From Massilia rhizosphaerae (GTDB lineage: Bacteria > Pseudomonadota > Gammaproteobacteria > Burkholderiales > Burkholderiaceae_D): a stretch of 64,000 nucleotides of DNA. Shown one piece after another: positions 28,509-37,600 of this stretch. A program made the translations under genes and the position numbers. Where the stretch lies: positions 372,001 to 436,000 of the forward strand of contig NZ_JADKYX010000001.1 in the NCBI RefSeq assembly GCF_016093545.1, written 5' to 3'. Each line of letters starts with the position of its first letter. The first letter of the stretch is position 1. Under the pieces are notes generated by a model. It had not been told where the DNA came from. It made no database searches and was given only the letters and a program-made list of their open reading frames with translations.

Positions 28509-29942
28509 ATGCATAGTCACGAATCCATCCCCCGCGCCGGCGCGCTCGCCTGGTTCGCCCGCGCCGCCGCGCGCGGCAATCCGTATGCGCAGTTCAACCT
28601 CGGCATGATGTACAAGGAGGGCGATGGTGCGCCGCAAAACGACGTCCTGGCCTGCCGCTGGCTGGAGCGAGCCGCCCGCAAGGGCATCGTGTTTGCCCAG
28701 AATCACCTGGGCGGCATGTATTTCCAGGGACGGGGCGTGGCGCAGTCGGACGACGAGGCGGCGTACTGGTTTCGCCTGGCCGCGGCCCAGGGTGATGCCT
28801 CGGCGCAGCAGAACCTGGGCGACCTGTACCGGACCGGGCGCGGCGTCCCGTGCGATCCGGCCCTGTCCGTCGCCTGGTACTACAAGGCGGCCGAGCAGGG
28901 CCTGCCCAGCGCCCAGCGCCTGCTCGGCGCCTGCTACCTGGACGGCGCGGGCGTCGGACGCAGCCATCCGCTCGCCATGGCCTGGTTCCGCAAGGCGGCG
29001 CTGCTCGACGATGCCGAGGCGGAAGTCTGTCTCGGCCTGATGTACCGGCGCGGCCAGGGCGTGGCGCCCAGCGAGGCGGAGGCGATGTACTGGTTCCGGC
29101 GCGCGGCGGCGCGCGGCCACGCGCCCGCGCAGCGCTTGCTGGGGCTGACCTACCTGGCGGGCCACGGCGCGCCGGCCGACGCGATGGGCGCCCGGGCGTG
29201 GCTGGAATGCGCCGCCGAGCAGGGCGACGCGGAAGCCCAGTTCAGCCTCGCCCAGTTGCTGGGCGCGGCCGATGTCGATGTGCATGCGGGCGCCCGCGGC
29301 GGTGCGGACGACGGTGCTGATGCGTCCGTGCATTGCGGCGGCGCGGCGCTCGCCTGGACCCTGGCGGCGGCCGAGCAGGGCCACGTGCTGGCCCAGGTCA
29401 ATCTCGCGCACCGCTACGCGCATGGACGAGGCGTCGCGCGCGATCCCGAGCGGGCGCTGCACTGGTATCGGCGCGCGGCCGAGCAGGACGCCGCCAAGGC
29501 CCAGTTCACGCTGGGCGTCATGTATGCGAACGGGCAGGGCGTGTGCCGCGACGAGGTGGTGGCGGCCGAATGGTATCGCCGCGCGGCCGAGCAGGGCGAT
29601 GCGAGCGCGCAGAACAATCTCGGGATCATGTACGCGAACGGCCAGGGCGTGCCGCAGGACGACGAGCTCGCCGTGCACTGGTATCGCCTGGCGGCCGAGC
29701 AGGGCCATGCGCTGGCCCAGTACAATCTTGGCGGCATGTACAACAGCGGCCGCGGCGTCGCGCGCGACACGGTGCGGTCGTACATGTGGATGTTGCTGGC
29801 GGCGGACGCCGGCGATCACGCCGCCGGCAAGTCCGCCGTGGCGCGCCGGCTGTCGCGGCCGCAGATCGAGAGCGCCATCGACATGCGGCGCCGGGGCCGG
29901 GATGCCCGGCTGTACGCGGGGCCGGAGCGGCGCGCCGCGTGA
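28509..29942 (+). CDS. Sel1-like repeat protein
   Basis: A 477-residue protein built of about twelve Sel1-type TPR-like repeats of 36 residues (pattern A..W...AA..G...AQ..LG.MY..G.GV..D). Repeat seven is followed by a divergent insert rich in Ala, Gly and Asp, and the last repeat is incomplete. Such solenoids bind partner proteins, often in signalling or envelope stress. There is no signal peptide or membrane segment, so it should be cytoplasmic. The tail is basic (RRRGRDARLYAGPERRAA). ATG at 28509 is chosen because CAGGAG lies eight bases upstream. It stands alone next to the AT-rich patch. Confidence 0.83.
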   Translation: MHSHESIPRAGALAWFARAAARGNPYAQFNLGMMYKEGDGAPQNDVLACRWLERAARKGIVFAQNHLGGMYFQGRGVAQSDDEAAYWFRLAAAQGDASAQQNLGDLYRTGRGVPCDPALSVAWYYKAAEQGLPSAQRLLGACYLDGAGVGRSHPLAMAWFRKAALLDDAEAEVCLGLMYRRGQGVAPSEAEAMYWFRRAAARGHAPAQRLLGLTYLAGHGAPADAMGARAWLECAAEQGDAEAQFSLAQLLGAADVDVHAGARGGADDGADASVHCGGAALAWTLAAAEQGHVLAQVNLAHRYAHGRGVARDPERALHWYRRAAEQDAAKAQFTLGVMYANGQGVCRDEVVAAEWYRRAAEQGDASAQNNLGIMYANGQGVPQDDELAVHWYRLAAEQGHALAQYNLGGMYNSGRGVARDTVRSYMWMLLAADAGDHAAGKSAVARRLSRPQIESAIDMRRRGRDARLYAGPERRAA

Positions 29943-30100
29943 TATAAGCCGCCGTGATTGCCGTCAACATGCGTCGGTGTGCGCCGATCGCTGAGAAATC
30001 ATGAAAACGTATCGGGGGGATTTGGAACCGAAATTGGATTAATATCTGCGGCGGGCGTAAACTTCCTTCATCACTGAACGACATGAAGAACGGAGTTGCC

Positions 30101-30244
30101 ATGAACGCCTATACCACGATCTCGTCCCGCAAGACCACCGACGGCACGCTGGGCCGCCTGTTCCGCGCGTTTTGCCGGGAAGCCTTCCGCGCCATCGAGC
30201 TCGTCGGCGCTTCTTACCGGAATGGCCCGCTGACGCCGCTGTAA
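30101..30244 (+). CDS. Small 47-residue protein, function unknown
   Basis: An open frame starting at ATG 30101 with CGGAG seven bases upstream and ending before a strong terminator. The peptide is basic and amphipathic (LGRLFRAFCREAFRAIEL) with no signal peptide. Third positions are GC-rich, in keeping with real genes here. No family is recognised. The site, start and terminator together support a small expressed gene; a regulatory RNA with an accidental frame is the alternative. Confidence 0.5.
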   Translation: MNAYTTISSRKTTDGTLGRLFRAFCREAFRAIELVGASYRNGPLTPL

Positions 30245-30271
30245 GCGCAGCGCAGCAGCCACCACGAACGA

Positions 30272-30300
30272 CCCCCGCCTCGAGCGGGGGTTTTGTTTTT
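30272..30300 (+). terminator. Rho-independent terminator
   Basis: Stem CCCCCGC / GCGGGGG (30272-30290) is followed by TTTTGTTTTT. It ends the message of the 47-residue gene and separates it from the converging XRE-cupin gene. Confidence 0.85.
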
Positions 30301-30309
30301 GCGCCTGGC

Positions 30310-30876
30310 CTACCGGTGCACGACGACCAGCAACGCCTTCGCCTCCGTCTTCCCCGAATTCCGGATGGCATGATCCTGGTCGGCCGGATAACGCGCCGTC
30401 GCGCCGTGCTTGATTTTTCGCTTCTCGGCCCCGACCTCTAGTTCCACCGTCCCAGTTACCACGGTCAAGTGCTCGTTGGTACCGGGATCGTGGGCCTGCG
30501 ACGCCAGTTCGCCGCCCGGCTGCAACGTCAACTCATACCACTCGTACTTGCCGGCAAGGTCCATCGGTCCCAGGATGCGCAGCGAATAACCCGCGTGGTT
30601 GCCGGGCAAGGTGGGGATTTCGTGGGCGTCGACGACGCGGATCAGGTCGACCGCACGCACCCCGGACGACAGCAGCTCGCCGATCTGCACGCCGAGCGCA
30701 TTGGCCAGGCGCCACGTGATGGCGATGGTGGGGTTGGCCTTTTCGCGTTCGATTTGCGACAACATCGACTTCGAGACGCCGGCGATGCGCGACAGGTCTT
30801 CCAGGGTCAGGCCGCGTGCGAGACGGAGGCGCTGCAGGGTGGCGCCGACTTCCGGCGGAGCACTGGTATTGTTCAT
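30310..30876 (-). CDS. XRE-family regulator with C-terminal cupin domain
   Basis: A 188-residue transcription factor. The helix-turn-helix lies in residues 11-65 (LTLEDLSRIAGVSKSMLSQIERE). A small-molecule-binding cupin barrel follows at about 100-185 (LQPGGEL, HDPGTNEHLTVVTG, GDxA-like segments). Family members commonly regulate neighbouring catabolic genes in response to an amino acid or related ligand. It diverges from kbl-tdh-sdaA across 134 bases that hold three similar dyads, so threonine or serine catabolism is the probable target. Confidence 0.88.
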   Translation of the reverse strand: MNNTSAPPEVGATLQRLRLARGLTLEDLSRIAGVSKSMLSQIEREKANPTIAITWRLANALGVQIGELLSSGVRAVDLIRVVDAHEIPTLPGNHAGYSLRILGPMDLAGKYEWYELTLQPGGELASQAHDPGTNEHLTVVTGTVELEVGAEKRKIKHGATARYPADQDHAIRNSGKTEAKALLVVVHR

Positions 30877-30912
30877 GGAGCTAGCTTGCCAAGTTCAATA
30901 GCGGGGAGTAAT

Positions 30913-30966
30913 ATTCAATATATCGAATTTCTGTTCGACATAGAGAACAAGTTCCATACATCGAAC
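30913..30966. promoter_or_regulatory. Three spaced dyads between the XRE-cupin gene and kbl (putative operators)
   Basis: Three 16-base sites share TTC-N8-GAA: ATTC-N8-GAAT at 30913-30928, GTTC-N8-GAAC at 30933-30948 and GTTC-N8-GAAC at 30951-30966. Starts are 20 and 18 bases apart, about two helical turns. They lie in the divergent promoter region and are likely sites for the XRE-cupin regulator. Confidence 0.6.
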
Positions 30967-31010
30967 GCATCCACACTATATCATTCGCCAACCGACAAGG
31001 ACGAGGAAAC

Positions 31011-32216
31011 ATGAGCGACCCAGCATTCTATAGCGGCCTCCGGCAGAAACTCGACACGCTCAAGACCGAAGGCCTGTTCAAGCCCGAACGCGTGCTCGCG
31101 TCGCGCCAGGGTGCCGAAGTGGTCGCCGACGACGGCCGCACCCTGATCAATATGTGCGCCAACAACTACCTCGGCCTGTCGGGCGACCTGGAAACGCAGA
31201 AGGCGGCCGAAGCGGCGCTGCAGAAATACGGCTACGGCCTGTCGTCCGTGCGCTTCATCTGCGGCACGCAGACCGTGCACAAGGAGCTGGAGCGCAAGCT
31301 GTCCGCATTCCTCGGTACGGAAGACACGATCCTGTACGCCGCCGCCTTCGACGCCAACGGCGGCCTGTTCGAGCCGCTGTTCGACGAAAACGACGCCATC
31401 ATCTCGGACGCCCTGAACCACGCGTCGATCATCGACGGCATCCGCCTGTGCAAGGCTGCGCGCTACCGCTATGCCAACAACGACATGGCGGACCTGGAAC
31501 AGCAACTGCAAGCCGCGACGGATGCCGGCAAGCGCCACAAGATCATCGTCACGGACGGCGTGTTCTCGATGGACGGCACGATCGCGCAGCTGGACAGGAT
31601 CGTCGCGCTGGCCGAGAAATACGGCGCGCTGACGATGATCGACGAATCGCACGCGTCCGGCTTCATGGGCAAGACCGGCCGCGGCACGCACGAGCACTGC
31701 GGCGTGATCGGCAAGATCGACATCATCACGGGCACCCTCGGCAAGGCGCTGGGCGGCGCGATGGGCGGTTTCACGTCCGGCCGCAAGGAGGTGATCGAGA
31801 CGCTGCGCCAGAAATCGCGTCCGTACCTGTTCTCGAACACGCTGGCGCCGATGATCGCCGGCGCGTCGCTGGCGGTGCTCGACCGCATCAGCAAATCGAC
31901 GGAACTGCGCGACCGCCTGCACGAGAACACCGCCTATTTCCGCCGCGAGATCGAGCGCATCGGCTTCACCATCAAGCCGGGCACGCACCCGGTGGTGCCG
32001 GTGATGCTGTTCGACGCGCCGGTCGCGCAGAAATTCGCGGCGCGCATGTTCGAGCTGGGCGTGCTGCTGTCGGGCTTCTTCTATCCGGTGGTGCCGATGG
32101 GGCAGGCGCGCGTGCGCGTGCAACTGTCGGCGGCGCATACCCGCGAACAGCTGGACAAGGTCCTCGCCGCCTTCGAGCAGGCCGGGCGCGAACTGGGCAT
32201 CATCCAGGCCGCCTGA
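31011..32216 (+). CDS. kbl: Glycine C-acetyltransferase (2-amino-3-ketobutyrate CoA ligase)
   Basis: A 401-residue PLP enzyme of the alpha-oxoamine synthase family. It splits 2-amino-3-ketobutyrate with CoA into glycine and acetyl-CoA. The cofactor lysine is K245 in GTLGKALGGAMGG, and the DESHASGFMG and NNYLGL motifs are typical. GAGGA lies six bases before the ATG. It is the first gene of kbl-tdh-sdaA; its substrate is the product of the next gene. Confidence 0.96.
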   Translation: MSDPAFYSGLRQKLDTLKTEGLFKPERVLASRQGAEVVADDGRTLINMCANNYLGLSGDLETQKAAEAALQKYGYGLSSVRFICGTQTVHKELERKLSAFLGTEDTILYAAAFDANGGLFEPLFDENDAIISDALNHASIIDGIRLCKAARYRYANNDMADLEQQLQAATDAGKRHKIIVTDGVFSMDGTIAQLDRIVALAEKYGALTMIDESHASGFMGKTGRGTHEHCGVIGKIDIITGTLGKALGGAMGGFTSGRKEVIETLRQKSRPYLFSNTLAPMIAGASLAVLDRISKSTELRDRLHENTAYFRREIERIGFTIKPGTHPVVPVMLFDAPVAQKFAARMFELGVLLSGFFYPVVPMGQARVRVQLSAAHTREQLDKVLAAFEQAGRELGIIQAA

Positions 32217-32311
32217 CACGGCGCCGGAACATCGATCGGCGGTTGGCGCCGCCCACGAAGCGCGCCGCCGGAAGCAGGCTCACCAAGCCGGACAAAGCAA
32301 GGAAAACAAGC

Positions 32312-33274
32312 ATGGAACGCATCCTCATCATCGGCGCCAACGGCCAGATCGGCAGTGAACTGGTGACCGCCCTCGCGCAGCAGCACGGCGCGGCGAACGT
32401 GATCGCCGCCGACATCGGCCCGGAAAACCTGTACGGCGCGGCGCGCTACGTCCGCCTCGACGTGCTCGACAAGGACGCCGTGGCGCAGCTCATCGAAGCC
32501 GACGGCGTCACCCAGGTGTATCAGCTGGCGGCGCTGCTGTCGGCCACGGGCGAGAAGGCGCCCTTGAAGGCATGGACGCTGAACATGGACGGCCTGTTGA
32601 ACATCCTCGAGATCGCGCGCGAGCGGGGCGAGACAGGCAAGCCGCTGAAGGTGTTCTGGCCGTCGTCGATCGCCGCGTTCGGCCCGAATACGCCGGCGGA
32701 AAACACGCCGCAGACGACGATCATGGATCCGACGTCGATCTACGGCATCAGCAAGCTGGCCGGCGAGCGCCTGTGCGAGTACTACCACGCGAAGTACGGC
32801 GTGGACGTGCGCAGCATCCGCTACCCGGGCATCATCAGCTACAAGTCGCCGCCGGGCGGCGGCACGACGGACTACGCGATCGCGATCTTCCACGCGGCGC
32901 GCGCCGGCGACACCTACGAATGCTTCCTCGGTCCGGACACCACGCTGCCGATGATCTACATGCCGGACGCGATCCGCGCCACCGTCGAACTGATGGACGC
33001 GCCGGCCGACCAGGTCGTCGTCCGCTCGTCGTACAACGTGGCGGGCGTGTCGTTCAACCCGCGCGAGCTGGCCGCTGCGATCCAGAACAGGCTGCCGGCC
33101 TTCCGCATCGCGTACAAGCCGGACGCGCGCCAGCAGATCGCCGATTCCTGGCCGCAGAGCCTGGACGACAGCCGCGCCGCCGCCGACTGGGGCTGGAAGG
33201 CGCGCGTGACGCTCGACGAGATGGTCGACGACATGCTGGCCAACGTCGACCCGGCCATGAGCAAGGCCGCCTAG
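32312..33274 (+). CDS. L-threonine 3-dehydrogenase, SDR/epimerase type
   Basis: A 320-residue NAD-dependent enzyme that oxidises threonine to 2-amino-3-ketobutyrate. It belongs to the extended short-chain (UDP-galactose epimerase-like) form and not to the zinc MDR form found in E. coli. It has the Rossmann motif GANGQIG near residue 8, SSIAAFG, and the catalytic pair Y144 and K148 in YGISK. RYPGIISYKSPPGGGTTDYA is a signature of this TDH group. AAGGA precedes the ATG. The 95-base gap after kbl is long for an operon but has no visible terminator. Confidence 0.92.
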   Translation: MERILIIGANGQIGSELVTALAQQHGAANVIAADIGPENLYGAARYVRLDVLDKDAVAQLIEADGVTQVYQLAALLSATGEKAPLKAWTLNMDGLLNILEIARERGETGKPLKVFWPSSIAAFGPNTPAENTPQTTIMDPTSIYGISKLAGERLCEYYHAKYGVDVRSIRYPGIISYKSPPGGGTTDYAIAIFHAARAGDTYECFLGPDTTLPMIYMPDAIRATVELMDAPADQVVVRSSYNVAGVSFNPRELAAAIQNRLPAFRIAYKPDARQQIADSWPQSLDDSRAAADWGWKARVTLDEMVDDMLANVDPAMSKAA

Positions 33275-33284
33275 GAGACAGCGC

Positions 33285-34661
33285 ATGGACATGAGCGTAT
33301 TCGACTTATTCAAGATCGGCATCGGCCCGTCGAGTTCCCACACGGTCGGCCCGATGGTGGCCGCGCGCCGCTTCCTCGTCGAATGCGGCCCGCTCGACGC
33401 CGCCGTGGGCGTGGAAGCCCACCTGTACGGCTCGCTGGCGTTGACGGGCGTCGGCCACGCCACCGACAAGGCCGTGATCCTCGGCTTGATGGGCGAGACG
33501 CCGCACGGCGTCGACCCGGACGCGGTCGAGGACAAGCTCGCCGAGGCGGAACTGGACGGCGTCCTGGCGCTGCTCGGCGCCCGGCCGGTGCCGTTCAGCG
33601 CGCGCACGGGCCTCGTGTGGCACAAGCAGTCCACGTTGCCGGAACACCCGAACGGCATGCGCTTCGTGCTGAAACTGGCGGACGGCAGCGTCGTCGAGCG
33701 CATCTATTATTCGGTCGGCGGCGGCTTCATCACGGCCCCGGGCGAAACCCAGGCGGCGCGCGCGGCGGTCCCCGTGCCGTTCCCGTTCAAGACCATGCGC
33801 GAGCTGCTGGACCATGGCGAGCGCGCCGCCCTGACGATTCCCGCCATGCTGCGCGCCAACGAGTGCGCGCGCATGACGAACGAGGAACTGGATGCCGGCC
33901 TGGACCGCATCTGGGACGTGATGCGCGGCTGTATCGCGCACGGCCTCGTCACCGAGGGCGAATTGCCCGGCGGGCTGAACGTCAAGCGCCGCGCGGCGAA
34001 ACTGTGGCGCCAGGAGCAGGCCGCGCGCAACGCGACGAACCACCTGCCGCACGACGCCGTCAACCAGGTCAGCCTGTACGCGATGGCGGTGAACGAAGAG
34101 AACGCGGCCGGCGGAAGAGTCGTGACGGCGCCGACGAACGGCGCGGCCGGCATCATCCCGGCCGTGCTGCGCTACTACGCCGAGGATTGCCGTCCGAGCG
34201 ACGCCCGGCAGGGCATCCACGACTTCCTGCTGACGGCCGCCGCGATCGGCATGCTGTGCAAGAAAAACGCGTCGATTTCCGGCGCGGAGATCGGGTGCCA
34301 GGGCGAGGTCGGCGTCGCGTGCGCGATGGCGGCGGCGGGCCTCGTCGCGGCGCTGGGCGGGTCGAACGGCCAGATCGAGAACGCGGCCGAGATCGGCATC
34401 GAGCACCACCTGGGCATGACGTGCGACCCGATCGGCGGCCTCGTGCAGATCCCATGCATCGAGCGCAACGGCATGGGCGCCATCAAGGCCATCACGGCGG
34501 CGTCGCTGGCGATGAAGGGCGACGGCACGCACTTCGTCAGCCTGGACGACGTCATCGAGACGATGCGCCAGACCGGGTTCGACATGCAGGCCAAGTACAA
34601 GGAAACGTCGTTGGGCGGGTTGGCGATCCACGTCGTGACGGTGAATCACGCCGCGTGTTGA
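33285..34661 (+). CDS. sdaA: L-serine ammonia-lyase (serine dehydratase), iron-sulfur type
   Basis: A 458-residue single-chain enzyme that deaminates serine to pyruvate with an oxygen-sensitive [4Fe-4S] cluster. The N-terminal signature GPSSSHTVGPM is present. The cluster cysteines are likely those in GAEIGCQGE, MTCDPIGG and VQIPCIER. AGGAG precedes the ATG, ten bases after the tdh stop. With Kbl and TDH it forms a threonine/glycine/serine degradation unit. Confidence 0.95.
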   Translation: MDMSVFDLFKIGIGPSSSHTVGPMVAARRFLVECGPLDAAVGVEAHLYGSLALTGVGHATDKAVILGLMGETPHGVDPDAVEDKLAEAELDGVLALLGARPVPFSARTGLVWHKQSTLPEHPNGMRFVLKLADGSVVERIYYSVGGGFITAPGETQAARAAVPVPFPFKTMRELLDHGERAALTIPAMLRANECARMTNEELDAGLDRIWDVMRGCIAHGLVTEGELPGGLNVKRRAAKLWRQEQAARNATNHLPHDAVNQVSLYAMAVNEENAAGGRVVTAPTNGAAGIIPAVLRYYAEDCRPSDARQGIHDFLLTAAAIGMLCKKNASISGAEIGCQGEVGVACAMAAAGLVAALGGSNGQIENAAEIGIEHHLGMTCDPIGGLVQIPCIERNGMGAIKAITAASLAMKGDGTHFVSLDDVIETMRQTGFDMQAKYKETSLGGLAIHVVTVNHAAC

Positions 34662-34674
34662 GCGGGTGCCGCGC

Positions 34675-34755
34675 GGTGGGCGGAGGGCCGCCCACCCTAC
34701 GATATTTGACCTGGAACGGTATTTTCGGGCGTAGGGTGGGCACCCCGTGCCCACC
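34675..34755. repeat. Palindromic repeat element, copy B
   Basis: Two hairpins of the same family as copies A, C and D, but arranged back to back. GGTGGGC...GCCCACCCTAC (34675-34700) is followed by GTAGGGTGGGCACCCCGTGCCCACC-type sequence (34731-34755). It lies between sdaA and thrC. Confidence 0.75.
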
Positions 34756-34793
34756 AAACCACAAACCCACCACGAACGCCCATATTTGCTGAA

Positions 34794-34837
34794 CAATATT
34801 CGGCAAAAAGACAATATTGCCCGGTCCAGACTATAAT
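34794..34837 (+). promoter_or_regulatory. Candidate thrC promoter with overlapping dyad
   Basis: A perfect -10 TATAAT (34832-34837) lies 18 bases after AAGACA (34808-34813), a weak -35. The dyad CAATATT-N12-AATATTG (34794-34819) overlaps the -35 and could be an operator. The start codon is 39 bases downstream of the -10. Confidence 0.4.
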
Positions 34838-34876
34838 AAATATCCAACGCCAGCCAACTCCGATCTTTTCTACCGT

Positions 34877-36358
34877 ATGCAATATGTGTCCACCCGCGCG
34901 ACGAGCGCGTCCGCAGCACGTAATCCCCAACAATTTTCCGACATCCTGCTGGGCGGCCTGGCGCCGGACGGCGGCCTGTATCTCCCGGCCGACTACCCGC
35001 AGGTGACCGGTGCCGAGCTCGACGCATGGCGCACGCTGTCGTATGCCGAGCTGGCCTACGAAATCCTGCGCAAGTTCGCCACCGACATCCCGGACGCCGA
35101 CCTGAAGGCGCTGACCGCGAAAACGTACACGCCCGAGGTCTACAAGAACGCCCGCGCCGACGAGCTTGCTGTCGAGATCACGCCGCTGCGCGTGCTGGAG
35201 CAGTCGCCCGAGCGCACCCTGATCCTGCAAGGCCTGTCGAACGGCCCGACGCTCGCGTTCAAGGACATGGCGATGCAGTTGCTGGGCAATCTGTTCGAAT
35301 ACGCGCTGGCGAAGAACGGCGACGAGCTGAACATCTTCGGCGCCACGTCCGGCGACACCGGCAGCGCGGCCGAATACGCGATGCGCGGCAAGCGCGGCAT
35401 CCGCGTGTTCATGCTGTCGCCGCACAAGAAGATGAGCGCGTTCCAGACCGCGCAGATGTTCAGCCTGCAGGACCCGAACATCTTCAACATCGCCGTGGAA
35501 GGCGTGTTCGACGATTGCCAGGACATGGTCAAGGCCGTGTCGAACGACCTCGAATTCAAGGCCCGCCACAAGATCGGCACCGTCAATTCGATCAACTGGG
35601 CGCGCGTCGTGGCCCAGGTCGTGTACTACTTCCGCGGCTATCTGAAGGCGACCACGTCGAACGACCAGAAAGTGTCGTTCACGGTCCCGTCGGGCAACTT
35701 CGGCAATATCTGCGCCGGCCATATCGCGCGCATGATGGGTCTGCCGATCGCGAAGCTGGTCGTCGCGACGAACGAAAACAATGTGCTGGACGAATTCTTC
35801 CGTACCGGCGTCTACCGCGTCCGCAAATCGTCCGAGACCTATCACACGTCGAGCCCGTCGATGGACATCTCGAAAGCGTCGAACTTCGAACGCTTCGTGT
35901 ACGACCTCGTGGGCCGCGACGCCGACCGCACGCACGCGCTGTTCCGCAAGGTCGACACGCACGGCGGCTTCGACCTGTCGGGTGCGCCGGGCAGCGACGG
36001 CGACGAATTCAAGCTCGTCGCGAACTACGGCTTCCAGTCGGGCTGCTCGACGCACGACGACCGCCTCGCGACGATCCGCGACGTGTTCGACGATTACGGC
36101 ATCACCATCGACACGCATACCGCGGACGGCATCAAGGTCGCGCGCGAGCACGTCGAGCCGGGCATTCCGATGATCGTGCTGGAGACGGCGTTGGCCGCCA
36201 AGTTCAACGAGACCATCCTGGAAGCGCTGGGCACCGACGCGGCGCGTCCGGCCGGTTTCGAGGACATCGAAACGCTGCCGCAGCGCTTCGTCGTCATGCA
36301 TGCGAACGTCGACCAGATGAAGGAATTCATCGCGGCGCACACGGGGCTGGCCAAGTGA
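34877..36358 (+). CDS. thrC: Threonine synthase
   Basis: A 493-residue PLP enzyme that converts O-phosphohomoserine to threonine and phosphate. The cofactor lysine is K129 in LAFKDMAMQ, and phosphate is held by GATSGDTGSAAE. The N-terminus (YVSTRA) is typical of the long bacterial form. ATG at 34877 is chosen on that basis, although no strong ribosome site precedes it. The upstream hom gene usual in Burkholderiales is not here; a threonine-degrading operon lies upstream instead. It overlaps moeA by four bases. Confidence 0.95.
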   Translation: MQYVSTRATSASAARNPQQFSDILLGGLAPDGGLYLPADYPQVTGAELDAWRTLSYAELAYEILRKFATDIPDADLKALTAKTYTPEVYKNARADELAVEITPLRVLEQSPERTLILQGLSNGPTLAFKDMAMQLLGNLFEYALAKNGDELNIFGATSGDTGSAAEYAMRGKRGIRVFMLSPHKKMSAFQTAQMFSLQDPNIFNIAVEGVFDDCQDMVKAVSNDLEFKARHKIGTVNSINWARVVAQVVYYFRGYLKATTSNDQKVSFTVPSGNFGNICAGHIARMMGLPIAKLVVATNENNVLDEFFRTGVYRVRKSSETYHTSSPSMDISKASNFERFVYDLVGRDADRTHALFRKVDTHGGFDLSGAPGSDGDEFKLVANYGFQSGCSTHDDRLATIRDVFDDYGITIDTHTADGIKVAREHVEPGIPMIVLETALAAKFNETILEALGTDAARPAGFEDIETLPQRFVVMHANVDQMKEFIAAHTGLAK

Positions 36359-37593
36359 ACCAGCCTGCGCGCAAGCCCTTGATGCCGGTGCGCGAGGCGC
36401 TCGACTTCCTCCTGGCCGCGGCGCGCGTCGTCGACGGCGTCGAGGACGTCGACACGCTGGCCGCCAACGGCCGCGTGCTCGCGGCCGACCAGGTATCGGG
36501 CTTGAGCGTGCCGGCCGCCGACAACACGCAGATGGACGGCTATGCCGTGCGCGCGGCCGATTGCGCGAGCGGAGCGGCCACGCTGCGCATCGCCCAGCGC
36601 ATCCCGGCCGGCACGGTCGGCCAGCCTTTGGCCTCGGGCACCGCCGCGCGCATCTTCACCGGCGCGCTGATTCCGGAAGGCGCGGACGCCGTCGTCATGC
36701 AGGAGCAGTGCGAGGCGAACGGCGACCAGGTCACCGTCAGGCACGCACCCCAGCCGGGCGAGTGGATCCGCCGCGCCGGCGAGGACATCGTCGCGGGCAG
36801 CGTGATCGTGCCGGCCGGCACGCGGCTGCGCGCGCAGGAGCTGGGGCTCGCGGCCTCTGTCGGCCTCGCGCGCCTGCCCGTGCGCCGGCGCGTGCGCGTG
36901 GCCGTGTTCTTCACCGGCGACGAACTGGCGATGCCGGGCGAGCCGCTGGCGCCGGGCGCCATCTACAACTCGAACCGCTTCACCCTGCGCGGCCTCCTGG
37001 AAAACCTCGGCTGCGAGATCAGCGACTACGGCATCGTGCCCGACTCGCTGCAGGCCACGCGCGACACCCTGCGCGCCGCCGCCGCAAACCACGACCTGAT
37101 CATCACGTCGGGCGGCGTGTCCGTCGGCGAGGAAGACCACATCAAGCCGGCCGTGGAAGCGGAAGGGCGCCTGAACATGTGGCAGATCGCCGTCAAGCCG
37201 GGCAAGCCGCTCGCGTTCGGCGCAGTCGACCGGGCCGCGGGGCAGGGCAGCGCGTTCTTTCTCGGCCTGCCGGGTAATCCGGTGTCGAGCTTCATCACCT
37301 TCCTGCTGTTCGTGCGGCCGTTCCTGCTGCGTCTGCAGGGCGTGACCGGGACGGTGGAGGCGCGCGCGCTCCCGCTGCGCGCGGATTTCGACTGGATCAG
37401 GCCGGACCGCCGCAACGAATTCCTGCGCGCCCGCATCAACGACGCCGGCGGCCTCGACCTGTTCCCCAACCAGGGCTCCGGCGTGCTCACGTCGACCGTG
37501 TGGGCGGACGGCCTCATCGACAATCCGCCGGGCCAGGCGATCGCGCGGGGCGACATCGTGCGCTTCATCCCGTTCGCCGCGCTGCAGTACTGA
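36355..37593 (+). CDS. moeA: Molybdopterin molybdotransferase
   Basis: A 412-residue enzyme that inserts molybdate into molybdopterin-AMP to finish the molybdenum cofactor. Recognisable segments are DNTQMDGYAVRA, the IFTGALIPEGADAVV block, TGDEL, ITSGGVSVGEEDHIK and LPGNPVSS. It starts at GTG 36355, which overlaps the thrC stop as GTGA; an ATG at 36382 is an alternative. moaD begins seven bases after its stop. Confidence 0.94.
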   Translation: MNQPARKPLMPVREALDFLLAAARVVDGVEDVDTLAANGRVLAADQVSGLSVPAADNTQMDGYAVRAADCASGAATLRIAQRIPAGTVGQPLASGTAARIFTGALIPEGADAVVMQEQCEANGDQVTVRHAPQPGEWIRRAGEDIVAGSVIVPAGTRLRAQELGLAASVGLARLPVRRRVRVAVFFTGDELAMPGEPLAPGAIYNSNRFTLRGLLENLGCEISDYGIVPDSLQATRDTLRAAAANHDLIITSGGVSVGEEDHIKPAVEAEGRLNMWQIAVKPGKPLAFGAVDRAAGQGSAFFLGLPGNPVSSFITFLLFVRPFLLRLQGVTGTVEARALPLRADFDWIRPDRRNEFLRARINDAGGLDLFPNQGSGVLTSTVWADGLIDNPPGQAIARGDIVRFIPFAALQY

Positions 37594-37600
37594 GACAACC

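Noticed and set aside
34675-34755. Hairpins with GGTGGGC stems considered as terminators
   Set aside because: They lack a T run and recur with conserved sequence at three other places, so they are better read as a dispersed repeat.
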